DNA of 64,000 nt, from assembly GCF_026319365.1 (NCBI RefSeq), contig NZ_JAPDMS010000004.1, positions 248,001 through 312,000 of the forward strand. The letters run 5' to 3'. Positions 56,104 through 64,000 of the stretch are shown in pieces; position 1 is the first letter of the stretch; each line of letters begins with the position of its first letter. Made by a program: the position numbers and the translations under genes. The notes beneath the pieces are model-generated. The model saw only the letters and a program-made list of their open reading frames with translations, had not been told where the DNA came from and did no database searches. Origin of the DNA: Methylophaga sp. OBS1 (GTDB lineage: Bacteria; Pseudomonadota; Gammaproteobacteria; Nitrosococcales; Methylophagaceae).

Positions 56104-57483
56104 CTAAAACGGCATGCCACCGCCACCCATTCCGCCCATCGGGAATTTGCCGCCCATGCCCCGCATGAGCTTGGCCATGCCACCCTTAGAGCCCATTTTC
56201 TTCATCATTTTCTGCATCTGCGTGAACTGCTTGAGCAGACGATTGACGTCCTGAATCTGCGTGCCACTGCCGGCAGCGATACGTTTCTTACGTGAACCTT
56301 TGATAATATCCGGGCGGCGGCGCTCTTTTGGGGTCATCGAGTTAATGATGGCTTCCAGCTTGCCCAGCTCCTTGTCATTGACCTGGTTCTTGGCCGCATC
56401 CGGTATATTCGCCATGCCAGGCAGTTTATCCAGCATGGAACCGATGCCGCCCATCTTGCCCATCTGCTGAAGTTGCTCACGGAAGTCATCCAGATCAAAG
56501 CCTTTACCCTTTTTAAGCTTCTTGGCAAGCTTTTCAGCGGAATCGACATCCATTTTTCGCTGGGCTTCTTCCACCAGCGACAACACATCACCCATGCCCA
56601 GGATACGAGATACTACACGGTCAGGGTGGAAAGGTTCCAGTGCTGCGGTCTTTTCACCGACCCCCATAAACTTGATAGGTTTACCGGTGATATGGCGGAT
56701 AGACAGGGCGGCACCGCCACGGGCGTCACCATCTGCCTTGGTCAGAATCACACCGGTCAACGGCAAGGCATCGTTAAATGCTTTGGCTGTGTTGGCGGCA
56801 TCCTGACCGGTCATGCTGTCGACAGTAAATAGGGTTTCAACCGGGTTGATGGCGGCATGAATCTGTTTGATCTCGGTCATCATGTCGTCATCGATATGCA
56901 AGCGACCGGCAGTATCGATTATCACCACATCGACATAATCACGCTTAGCCTGTTCTATCGCATTTTTGGCGATATCGACCGGGTTCTGATCCGATTGACT
57001 CGGGAAAAACCTGGCTTCGACTTCGCCGGCCAGTGTCTGCAGCTGGTCAATTGCCGCGGGTCGGTAGACGTCGGTACTGGCGACCATCACCGATTTACGA
57101 TCGCGCTCTTTCAGCCAGCGCGCCAGCTTGGCGACACTGGTCGTTTTACCCGCACCCTGCAGGCCGGCCATCAGAATTACGGCGGGTGGCTGGGTATTCA
57201 GATTCAGGCCCGGGTTGGCCTCGCCCATCACAGCAACCAGTTCGTCATTGACGACTTTGACCAGCGCCTGGCCCGGTGTCAGGCTACGCAGGACATCCTG
57301 TCCCATCGCCCGCTCTTTGACGCGGTTGATAAATTCACGGACGACCGGTAGCGCGACATCGGCCTCAAGCAGGGCCATGCGTACTTCGCGCAGCGTCTCT
57401 TTTACATTGTCTTCAGTGATACGGCCCTGACCACGGAGTGACTTTAGCGTACTCCCCAGTCTTTCACTTAAACTGTCAAACAT
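56104..57483 (-). CDS. ffh: Signal recognition particle GTPase Ffh
   Basis: Protein part of the SRP that targets membrane proteins to SecYEG. The 459-residue protein has the N domain (LREVRMALLEADVALPVV), the GTPase G domain (GLQGAGKTTSVAKLA, DTAGRLHID, LTKADGDARGG), and a Met-rich M domain that ends in a Gly/Met-rich tail. It is divergent from the ccsA-like gene, a conserved gammaproteobacterial arrangement. Confidence 0.97.
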   Translation of the reverse strand: MFDSLSERLGSTLKSLRGQGRITEDNVKETLREVRMALLEADVALPVVREFINRVKERAMGQDVLRSLTPGQALVKVVNDELVAVMGEANPGLNLNTQPPAVILMAGLQGAGKTTSVAKLARWLKERDRKSVMVASTDVYRPAAIDQLQTLAGEVEARFFPSQSDQNPVDIAKNAIEQAKRDYVDVVIIDTAGRLHIDDDMMTEIKQIHAAINPVETLFTVDSMTGQDAANTAKAFNDALPLTGVILTKADGDARGGAALSIRHITGKPIKFMGVGEKTAALEPFHPDRVVSRILGMGDVLSLVEEAQRKMDVDSAEKLAKKLKKGKGFDLDDFREQLQQMGKMGGIGSMLDKLPGMANIPDAAKNQVNDKELGKLEAIINSMTPKERRRPDIIKGSRKKRIAAGSGTQIQDVNRLLKQFTQMQKMMKKMGSKGGMAKLMRGMGGKFPMGGMGGGGMPF

Positions 57484-57624
57484 AGATCACCCTAGATGGC
57501 TGGCATAGGCTGCCAGTGTTTAATGCTTCAAAAGCATAGTATAACTGATATATTGTTTCCGACAGGATGACCTCGTTTATCATTGACATTTGAGATAACA
57601 AATCCTCCAAGGATCGAATGAAAT

Positions 57625-58422
57625 ATGGCCATTGCCAACGCTCTCGCTTTTCTGCTCTATCTGAGCAGTAGTGCAATTCTTATCCGGCGCTTTGTACAGA
57701 AGGGTCAATCTGCGGTAAAACCCGGGGTTCCGGTCGCGATTCTGATCATTATGGCGCTGCTGTTTCACGCGGCTGATATCTTTTTTACGATGCATGCCGC
57801 CGGTGGTTGGGATCTGGGACTTTTCTCAACCTTTTCTGTAACCACCTGGCTGATGGCTTTCATCACGCTGATCGTGGGTAGCAGGATGCCCGACTCACAT
57901 CCGGGCATTGTGGTTTATCCGCTGGTCGCGCTTAGCCTGATGCTCAGGGTGGAACTCCCATCGCCCGAGCCTCCGTCCCTGTCGGATCCGGCGCTGGAGT
58001 GGCATGTGCTGCTATCTCTGGCTGCCTATAGCCTGTTTATGCTGGCCGCGATTCAGGCCGTCGTGCTGGCGATTCAGGAAAAACACCTGCGTCGGCATCA
58101 TGTCGCCGGTATCATCCGCAAACTGCCACCTTTACAGACGATGGAGAAAGGGCTGTTTCAGTTGCTGATAACGGGCTTTGTCCTACTTACCATTGGCCTG
58201 ATTACCGGTTTCATGTTTGTCGATGATTTGCTGGCCCAGCACCTGGTACACAAAACTGTCTTATCAGTGATTGCCTGGTGTGTGTTCGCTGCCCTGCTGT
58301 GGGGCCGGCTGCGCTATGGCTGGCGAGGAAAAACCGCGGTTAAATGGACCTTAAGTGGTTTTGGCTTTTTGTTACTGGCCTATATGGGCAGTAAATTTGT
58401 ACTCGAATATTTGGTGAACTGA
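57625..58422 (+). CDS. CcsA/YpjD-like inner-membrane protein
   Basis: A 265-residue membrane protein with about eight hydrophobic segments, of the cytochrome c assembly (CcsA/YpjD) family. EWHVLLSLAAYSLFMLAAIQA and LHKTVLS-type HKTVLSVIAWCVF carry the conserved His residues, and TGFMF is seen between them. YpjD-type members linked to ffh and corC have no proven role in cytochrome biogenesis. Start ATG 57625 with AAGGA upstream; it precedes the CNNM gene by 7 bp. Confidence 0.88.
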   Translation: MAIANALAFLLYLSSSAILIRRFVQKGQSAVKPGVPVAILIIMALLFHAADIFFTMHAAGGWDLGLFSTFSVTTWLMAFITLIVGSRMPDSHPGIVVYPLVALSLMLRVELPSPEPPSLSDPALEWHVLLSLAAYSLFMLAAIQAVVLAIQEKHLRRHHVAGIIRKLPPLQTMEKGLFQLLITGFVLLTIGLITGFMFVDDLLAQHLVHKTVLSVIAWCVFAALLWGRLRYGWRGKTAVKWTLSGFGFLLLAYMGSKFVLEYLVN

Positions 58423-58429
58423 CACGCCC

Positions 58430-59710
58430 ATGCTTGAAGAGACCTCCTTACTGGTTCTGTTTTTAATTCTGTTTGGTTTGCTGTTCGTCTCAGCGTTTTT
58501 CTCCAGCTCCGAAACCGCCCTGATGTCGCTTAACCGCTACCGGTTAAAACATCTTGAGCAGGAAGGTCATCGCGGTGCGCTGATTGCCGGGCAGTTGTTG
58601 AGTCGGCCAGATCGACTGATCGGGCTGATACTGCTCGGTAATAACTTCGTCAATATCCTGGCTTCAGCGATCGCCACGGTGATCGGGATAAAATTGTTGG
58701 GAGAAAACGGCATTGTGGTGGCGACATTCGCGCTGACTCTGATTATCCTGCTGTTCGCTGAAGTCACGCCTAAAACGCTGGCTGCGCTGCACCCGGAGCG
58801 GGTTGCTTTCCCAGCCAGTTTTCTGCTGAAACCCTTGTTATTTATCCTTTATCCTCTGGTCTGGTTCACCAACAGCATTACCAACCGCATGGTGCGCCTG
58901 TTTGGGGTGTCACCTGAGGATGCCGCCACCACGGCCATCAATGTCGAAGAGCTGCGTGTCGCCCTGATTGAAGCAGGCAGCATGATTCCCAAACGTCACA
59001 AAGATATGCTGATGAGTATCCTGGATTTGGAAAAAGTCACAGTGAATGATGTGATGGTGCCGCGCAATGAAATTGAAGGGCTGGATATCAATGCGCCGTT
59101 TCCGGATATCATCAAACAGCTGTCTCACTGTGGCTATACCCGTCTTCCGGTTTATGAAGACACAATGGATAACATCGTCGGTATTCTGCATCTGCGCAAA
59201 GCATTACATTTACTGACCCAGGACAATCTGACACCGGAAACCCTGCGGGCCATTATAAAAAACGCCTACTTTGTTCCGGAAGGCACGCCACTCAATACTC
59301 AACTGATCAACTTTCAACGTAACCGTCGGCGCACCGGGCTGGTTGTCGATGAATACGGTGATCTGCTGGGACTGATCACGCTGGAGGATATTTTCCGCGA
59401 GATTGTCGGTGAATTTACCGCTGACACCATTGATGAAGACAAGGAAATACATCCTCAGGAAGACGGCAGTTATCTGATTAACGGCACCGCCACTATTCGT
59501 GACATCAACCGCAGCAATAATTGGGAACTCCCCACCGATGGACCTAAAACTATCAACGGCCTGGTGCTGGAGCATCTGGAAAGCATCCCCGATCCGGGGG
59601 TCAGCATTCGCTGGGGTGACTATGTGATCGAAGTCGTGCAGACGGCCGACAATGCCATAAAAACCCTGCGGATCCGGCGCATTGAAGCCGAGTTGGAGGA
59701 GGATGCCTGA
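58430..59710 (+). CDS. CNNM/CorC-family transporter with CBS domains (YfjD-like)
   Basis: A 426-residue membrane protein: a DUF21/CNNM domain with four membrane segments (SAFFSSSETALMSLNRYRLKH, LLGNNFVNILASAIAT, FAEVTPKTLAALHPERVA; residues 5-190), a CBS pair (VNDVMVPRNEIEGLD, YTRLPVYEDTMDNIVGIL, VVDEYGDLLGLITLEDI), and a C-terminal CorC/HlyC domain. The family is linked to Mg2+/Co2+ efflux. It is often annotated as hemolysin, without evidence for that. It is coupled to ccsA-like upstream and to the unknown gene 2 bp downstream. Confidence 0.93.
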   Translation: MLEETSLLVLFLILFGLLFVSAFFSSSETALMSLNRYRLKHLEQEGHRGALIAGQLLSRPDRLIGLILLGNNFVNILASAIATVIGIKLLGENGIVVATFALTLIILLFAEVTPKTLAALHPERVAFPASFLLKPLLFILYPLVWFTNSITNRMVRLFGVSPEDAATTAINVEELRVALIEAGSMIPKRHKDMLMSILDLEKVTVNDVMVPRNEIEGLDINAPFPDIIKQLSHCGYTRLPVYEDTMDNIVGILHLRKALHLLTQDNLTPETLRAIIKNAYFVPEGTPLNTQLINFQRNRRRTGLVVDEYGDLLGLITLEDIFREIVGEFTADTIDEDKEIHPQEDGSYLINGTATIRDINRSNNWELPTDGPKTINGLVLEHLESIPDPGVSIRWGDYVIEVVQTADNAIKTLRIRRIEAELEEDA

Positions 59711-59712
59711 CC

Positions 59713-61659
59713 TTGTCGACTCTGCGTCTTAAGCTGGTAGGACTAAACGGTATCGACAGAAACTCACTCCGTTCGATGCTGAGACTATCGGCTGATTTGT
59801 TGACGTCAGAGTGGATCCTGGTTGAAGAAGGTCAGGCGGATCTTGAGATTTATGCATTTGATACCGACACGGGTCAGCAAGCCTGGCAAAACCGTGGCCA
59901 GAGTTATACCGCCCTGCTGACTAACACCGGCAATGTCAGTGAGCCGGTCGACATCGTACTCAGAAAACCCTTGCTCAAGTCCAGCTTCTCGGAAGCATTA
60001 AACCTGGTGGAAGAAAAGATCCGCCTGCAGCAGATCATGCCGCAAGCCGATAGCCCGGCTAAAAAAGTTGAAAGTCCCATTAAGTGGTCAGCGTGGACGG
60101 CAAAATGGCTTGACAACCTGAAGCTTCGAAAACAGCCTTCCTCAAAGCTGCCACAGTTGAATTTAAAGACTCCAGCCACGGACCCATTAGCCAATCGTCG
60201 CGATACCATCACTGATCCCGGCCTGCTATTAGCCTGGCTGAGTCAATTGCCCAAAGAAGCCCATCAGCGGACATCGACCCTGCTCAGTCACATCGTCGTT
60301 TTATCACAACTCAGACTGAAACCACTACTGATGTTACAACTGCTTGAGAGCTACCGCACTGAAATTCACGCCCTCCTTTTCACCCGCGACATTTCAGCAG
60401 TGAAACGCGATATGTATGCCACCGCCGAGAATCTGCGAGCCATTCAAAACATCAGTGAACTGATTGCCACTCTGGGTCTCGGTTACCAGCAACTTGCCCG
60501 CCACCCCTATCAAAGGGGAGCGACACCGGACCACAACAATCTGCTTCTGTTTTGCCTCAACCGCAGTACTGAACAGCAGGCGCTGCTTATACTGCATGCA
60601 TACCAGTATTATCGGAAAGCGCCTGCTGGCAGCTGGCACTGGCTGCATCAGCAGTATTTATATCAGGAGCAGGCTCAGACCCTGATGCAAACGGTGAGCT
60701 TAAGAGAGCAGCATCAATCGCGTAGTTTTTATGATTTGTACCTGCAAATCACACTGACCGCATTAGCTGACCCATACAGCCTGGCCCGCTTTGATGTCAT
60801 CAGACTATTTCGTCTGATGACCGAGTTCACCGATAAAGTTGAGACCGGTACGCTCAGCGACAAATTGATCAACTCCACCAGCAACTTCATGTTGACCGGT
60901 CATTTCTGCATTGATACCGATAGTGACCTCATGCCCCAAGCCATGGTGAAAATGCCAGCATCGGTCCGGCAACGCCCCTCAACGCGCCTGCTCAATACGC
61001 AACCGGCACTGCTTTCTATCGAGAACCTGTTCAAGGATGCTAAATCAGGCCCTTACGCTTCACTGGATACCGAATTACGCTTACTTAAAAAAATCATCCC
61101 TCAACTCAACACCACGCATGAACGTCGCTATCACCGGCTCAACTCGGCAAAACATCGCAAGGCGATCATTGTTCATGGCATCAGTTATGTTCATCAGAGT
61201 CTACAGACCGAGAAACCCAATGGCCTGGACTGGCACCTGGCAAATCAAGGCAGCGGTGGCATCATGGCCAAGCGCGCAAGCAGGGATTGTTGTCACCTTA
61301 ATATTGGTGATTTCGTCGGAATTTTTGAACCGGGTGTCGCCGTGAAATTAGCCAGTGTAAGGTGGCTTTTTGTTGATACTGAAGCAGACACAGTTATCGG
61401 GCTTGAACTTATTGAGGGAAAACCTGTCCCGGTATTTTGTACCCCTGATGGTGAAGCAGAGCAGCATCCAGCGTTGATTATGCCAACAACCAGGCCAAAA
61501 GAACCCGCAGCAATGATCACGGAGAAAGGGCTGTATTCACCCAGACGACGGCTCAGGGTCAAGGACCATGGCGAGCCCTATATCGCCGAGGCAAGTGGTA
61601 TCATTGACAGCACGCTGGATTACGAACTCTTCAACTTCACCATCAAGCAAGGTTCATAA
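59713..61659 (+). CDS. Unrecognised 648-residue protein
   Basis: I do not recognise this protein. It has no signal peptide or membrane segment. The N-terminal 100 residues look like a small alpha/beta domain (LRLKLVGLNGIDRNSLRSML), followed by a long all-helical middle (residues 180-480) with repeated Leu-rich helices, and a beta-rich C-terminus (residues 500-645: LDWHLANQGSGGIMAK, IGDFVGIFEPG, VRWLFVDTEADTVIGLELIEGKPVPVF). The C-terminus faintly recalls a PilZ-type barrel but lacks the RxxxR and DxSxxG motifs. The start is TTG behind GGAGGA, 2 bp after the CNNM stop, so it is probably translated from the same message. Confidence 0.75.
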   Translation: MSTLRLKLVGLNGIDRNSLRSMLRLSADLLTSEWILVEEGQADLEIYAFDTDTGQQAWQNRGQSYTALLTNTGNVSEPVDIVLRKPLLKSSFSEALNLVEEKIRLQQIMPQADSPAKKVESPIKWSAWTAKWLDNLKLRKQPSSKLPQLNLKTPATDPLANRRDTITDPGLLLAWLSQLPKEAHQRTSTLLSHIVVLSQLRLKPLLMLQLLESYRTEIHALLFTRDISAVKRDMYATAENLRAIQNISELIATLGLGYQQLARHPYQRGATPDHNNLLLFCLNRSTEQQALLILHAYQYYRKAPAGSWHWLHQQYLYQEQAQTLMQTVSLREQHQSRSFYDLYLQITLTALADPYSLARFDVIRLFRLMTEFTDKVETGTLSDKLINSTSNFMLTGHFCIDTDSDLMPQAMVKMPASVRQRPSTRLLNTQPALLSIENLFKDAKSGPYASLDTELRLLKKIIPQLNTTHERRYHRLNSAKHRKAIIVHGISYVHQSLQTEKPNGLDWHLANQGSGGIMAKRASRDCCHLNIGDFVGIFEPGVAVKLASVRWLFVDTEADTVIGLELIEGKPVPVFCTPDGEAEQHPALIMPTTRPKEPAAMITEKGLYSPRRRLRVKDHGEPYIAEASGIIDSTLDYELFNFTIKQGS

Positions 61660-61661
61660 AA

Positions 61662-61690
61662 CCGCCATCATGCCCTATCATGATGCGGTA
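61662..61690 (+). terminator. Imperfect hairpin after the unknown gene
   Basis: ACCGCCATCATG and CATGATGCGGT form an imperfect stem around a CCCTAT loop, just downstream of the stop codon. There is no U-run, so termination is uncertain. Confidence 0.35.
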
Positions 61691-61725
61691 TTGCAGGATT
61701 TCTCTTCATAAACGGAATATTGACT

Positions 61726-64000
61726 ATGCGCATTGCCCTAAAACTGCTTTTTGCCATCATTTTGATTATCGTGGCCGGTCTGGTCGCATTGCCATTCATC
61801 GTTGACCCCAACGATTACAAAGATGAAATTTCCACTCAAGTTGAGAAAGTCACCGGACGCAATCTGACTCTGCAGGGTGATATCGAACTCTCCGTATTCC
61901 CCTGGATTGCGTTGGAATTGGGGCCGCTGTCACTCAGTAATGCCGAGGGATTCAAAGCCGACTCTTTTGCCAAGGTTGAACAGGCAGAAATTCGCATCAA
62001 ACTGATGCCTTTGTTGAAAAAACAACTGGAAATGGACACGGTAGTGCTCGACGGGCTGGTGCTGAATCTCGAGACCAACAAGCAAGGCCAGACCAACTGG
62101 GACGATCTGACCCAGGCCGACGAAGTCGTTGAAGAAAAGGCCAAACCCAGCGAAGAAAAAGCCGGACCGGCATTGGCCGCGGTCAGCATTGCCGGTGTCA
62201 AACTGACCAATGCCAACATTTTATGGTCTGATGCCTCTCAGGGCGTTAATTATCAGCTGAGAAATCTCAATCTCACCACCGACCCGTTGGTACCGGGGGA
62301 ACCCACCTCACTGGATATGGCATTTGATTTGATCAGTGCCAAACCGGAAGTGAAGGCCCATGTCACGCTCAACTCCGAAGTAATGGTCGACATGGAGAAA
62401 CAGCAATACGCACTGACCGACTTGAGTTTCACCACTATCGCTCAGGGTAAGGCATTGCCTTTTACTCAGGCTGACGTGGCACTGGAAGGTGATATTAACG
62501 CGGATATGGCACAGCAACTGGTCACCCTCAGCGATATGGCGCTGACTGCCAAAGCCAACAATGAGCAGCAAACGATTGATGCCAAGCTGACCGGTAAAAT
62601 CAACAGCAACCTGGGCAGTCAGCAAACCACCATCGATGGGCTGAACCTGACGGCAGATATCACTGATCCGTCTCTACCGGGTGAACAGGCCCAACTTGAG
62701 CTCACTACTAACGTCAGCGCCAATCTTGAACAGCAGACTGTCACGCTCACTGCATTGCGGCTGTCGCTGCAGGAGCTGCTGATGGAAGCCGACATCAAGG
62801 CGAACAACATTCTGTCTGACAACCCGGGTTTTGCCGGTAGTGTCCATATTCAGCCATTTAACCTGCGGCAACTGGCAGATGATATGAATGTTGAACTGCC
62901 GGCAATGGCCGATAACAGCACACTGGAAAAAATCGAGCTGCGATCAGAATTCGAGGGCTCAACTTCCAGCATCAATGCCAAGCAACTGGACCTGACCCTG
63001 GATCAGAGCAAGCTCACCGGGCAGTTTGCAGTCAACAATTTCAGCAAACCCGGCTTTAACTTTAATCTGAAACTGGATCAAATTGACCTGGATCGTTACC
63101 TGCCACCTGTTGAAGAAAACGAGGACAAACCAGCGGCTTCACCGGCTACAGCGGCGACGGGTGGTTCCAGTGCGCTGCCACTCGACACGCTGCGTCAAAT
63201 CAATGCCAAAGGCAAAATTGATATTGGCAAGATGACGGCGAGTGGTCTGACCAGTGAAAATATTCACGTCACTATCAACGCTGAAAACGGCCTGGTAAAG
63301 CTGACACCGATGCGCGCTGACCTTTATCAGGGTCAATACAACGGTAACGTCAGCCTGGATGCGCGCGGCGACAAGCTCAAACTCTCAATCGATGAGAGCG
63401 TCAAAGGGGTCCAGGCCGAACCCCTGCTGAAAGATATGACCGGTGAGGCTAAGATCACGGGTACCGCCAATGCTAACGCCAAACTCAGCGGCAGCGGTGC
63501 TACCGTTGAGGAGATCAAACAAACCCTGAGTGGTAATGGCGGTTTCTCCTTCAGCGAAGGCGCGTTGAAAGGTATCAATATCGCTGAGGCGATCCGCAAA
63601 GCCAAAGCCGCGCTCTCCGGACAAAAACCGGCAGCATCAGATGAGCCGGTGCAGACCGATTTCTCTGCGCTGAGTGGCACTTTCACTGCAAATAATGGGG
63701 TGATTGACAATCAGGATCTGGCACTGAAATCACCATTACTCCGGATCAATGGCGCGGGGCAGGCCAGTCTGCCTCAGGAGACCATAGACTACAGCCTCAA
63801 GGTAGCGGTGGTTGGCACTATTGCCGGACAGGGCGGAAAAGAACTGGCTGAACTCAAAGGGCTCAGTATTCCCGTCAAAATTACCGGCACTTTCAGTAAT
63901 CCCAAGCCAACCGTTGATCTGGCGAGTATGGTGAAAGACAAAGCCAAGGAAGAACTCAAAGGCAAGGCCGAAGAAAAACTTAAAGAAAAACTGGGTGATG
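61726..64000 (+). CDS. asmA: AsmA-family protein (3' end beyond window)
   Basis: At least 758 codons, open to the window end. An N-terminal membrane anchor (IALKLLFAIILIIVAGLVALPFIV) is followed by VDPNDYKDEISTQVEKVTGRNL and LSVFPWIALELGPLSLSNA, the hallmark AsmA N-terminus. Long repetitive beta-strand regions follow, and the conserved C-terminal AsmA segment (IDIGKMTASGLTSENIHVTI, SGNGGFSFSEGALKGINIAEAIR) ends in a Lys/Glu-rich tail. AsmA-like proteins bridge the inner and outer membrane and are thought to move phospholipids or to influence outer-membrane assembly. It is preceded by a 66-bp gap. Confidence 0.9.
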   Translation, partial: MRIALKLLFAIILIIVAGLVALPFIVDPNDYKDEISTQVEKVTGRNLTLQGDIELSVFPWIALELGPLSLSNAEGFKADSFAKVEQAEIRIKLMPLLKKQLEMDTVVLDGLVLNLETNKQGQTNWDDLTQADEVVEEKAKPSEEKAGPALAAVSIAGVKLTNANILWSDASQGVNYQLRNLNLTTDPLVPGEPTSLDMAFDLISAKPEVKAHVTLNSEVMVDMEKQQYALTDLSFTTIAQGKALPFTQADVALEGDINADMAQQLVTLSDMALTAKANNEQQTIDAKLTGKINSNLGSQQTTIDGLNLTADITDPSLPGEQAQLELTTNVSANLEQQTVTLTALRLSLQELLMEADIKANNILSDNPGFAGSVHIQPFNLRQLADDMNVELPAMADNSTLEKIELRSEFEGSTSSINAKQLDLTLDQSKLTGQFAVNNFSKPGFNFNLKLDQIDLDRYLPPVEENEDKPAASPATAATGGSSALPLDTLRQINAKGKIDIGKMTASGLTSENIHVTINAENGLVKLTPMRADLYQGQYNGNVSLDARGDKLKLSIDESVKGVQAEPLLKDMTGEAKITGTANANAKLSGSGATVEEIKQTLSGNGGFSFSEGALKGINIAEAIRKAKAALSGQKPAASDEPVQTDFSALSGTFTANNGVIDNQDLALKSPLLRINGAGQASLPQETIDYSLKVAVVGTIAGQGGKELAELKGLSIPVKITGTFSNPKPTVDLASMVKDKAKEELKGKAEEKLKEKLGD

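Overview
The window looks like chromosomal DNA of a gammaproteobacterium. The block rpsB-tsf-pyrH-frr-uppS-cdsA-dxr-rseP-bamA-skp-lpxD-fabZ-lpxA, the rpsP-rimM-trmD-rplS operon, ffh-ccsA-CNNM, and glnD beside map are typical of that class. The order uppS-cdsA-dxr is the Pseudomonas/Thiotrichales type rather than the E. coli type. Together with an EPS-type MarR regulator, a marine methylotroph-like genus such as Methylophaga is plausible, but the sequence alone does not prove the genus.

Layout. (1) 1-1.5 kb: an ammonium transporter behind a good sigma-54 promoter with an NtrC-type palindrome. (2) 1.5-13.9 kb, minus strand: envelope and translation operon (lipid A, fatty acid, outer-membrane assembly, isoprenoid, CDP-DAG, translation factors). 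The operon stops at lpxA; lpxB is not next to it. (3) 14.2-17.6 kb, plus strand: map and the PII uridylyltransferase glnD. (4) 18.2-35.9 kb, minus strand: a tightly coupled polysaccharide operon of 19 genes, read from a MarR-type EPS regulator down to cysC and a DHH phosphoesterase. (5) 36.5-45.7 kb, minus strand: sugar-nucleotide genes (ugd, glmS, a WbpM/PglF-type dehydratase, rfbBACD). (6) 45.8-46.0 kb: tRNA-Arg and tRNA-Pro. (7) 46.1-57.5 kb: housekeeping genes (folD, cysS, glnS, a periplasmic cyclophilin, lpxH, dsbC, yajQ, xerD, rplS-trmD-rimM-rpsP, ffh). (8) 57.6-64 kb, plus strand: ccsA-like, a CNNM/CorC transporter, an unrecognised 648-residue protein, and an AsmA protein running off the end.

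How the glycan genes fit together. Four sugar routes can be read: UDP-GlcA (ugd), dTDP-L-Rha (rfbBACD), a dTDP-4-amino-4,6-dideoxyhexose branch (VioA/DesI-like aminotransferase plus WbqC), and a bacillosamine-type UDP-sugar (WbpM/PglF-like dehydratase, PglE-like aminotransferase, PglD-like acetyltransferase, PglC-like initiating transferase). The operon also encodes two sulfotransferase-fold proteins, an APS kinase that would make PAPS, and a DHH phosphoesterase that could clear PAP. This suggests a self-contained sulfation module for a surface glycan. A second block pairs an HprK-like kinase, a thymidylate-kinase-like NTPase, a TagB/TagF-like transferase and an unrecognised helical protein in overlapping reading frames. 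No Wzy polymerase, chain-length regulator or outer-membrane export gene is visible.

Non-coding structure is unusually rich around the glycan locus. Palindromic repeats of about 65-70 bp sit at 18.1, 36.3, 36.4 and 39.9 kb. One repeat supplies the C-terminus of the DHH protein. Other dispersed-repeat sequence has inserted in frame into ugd. GlmS carries an extra loop of about 30 residues, and a diverged array with an exact 19-bp period lies between the 40.3-kb dehydratase gene and glmS.
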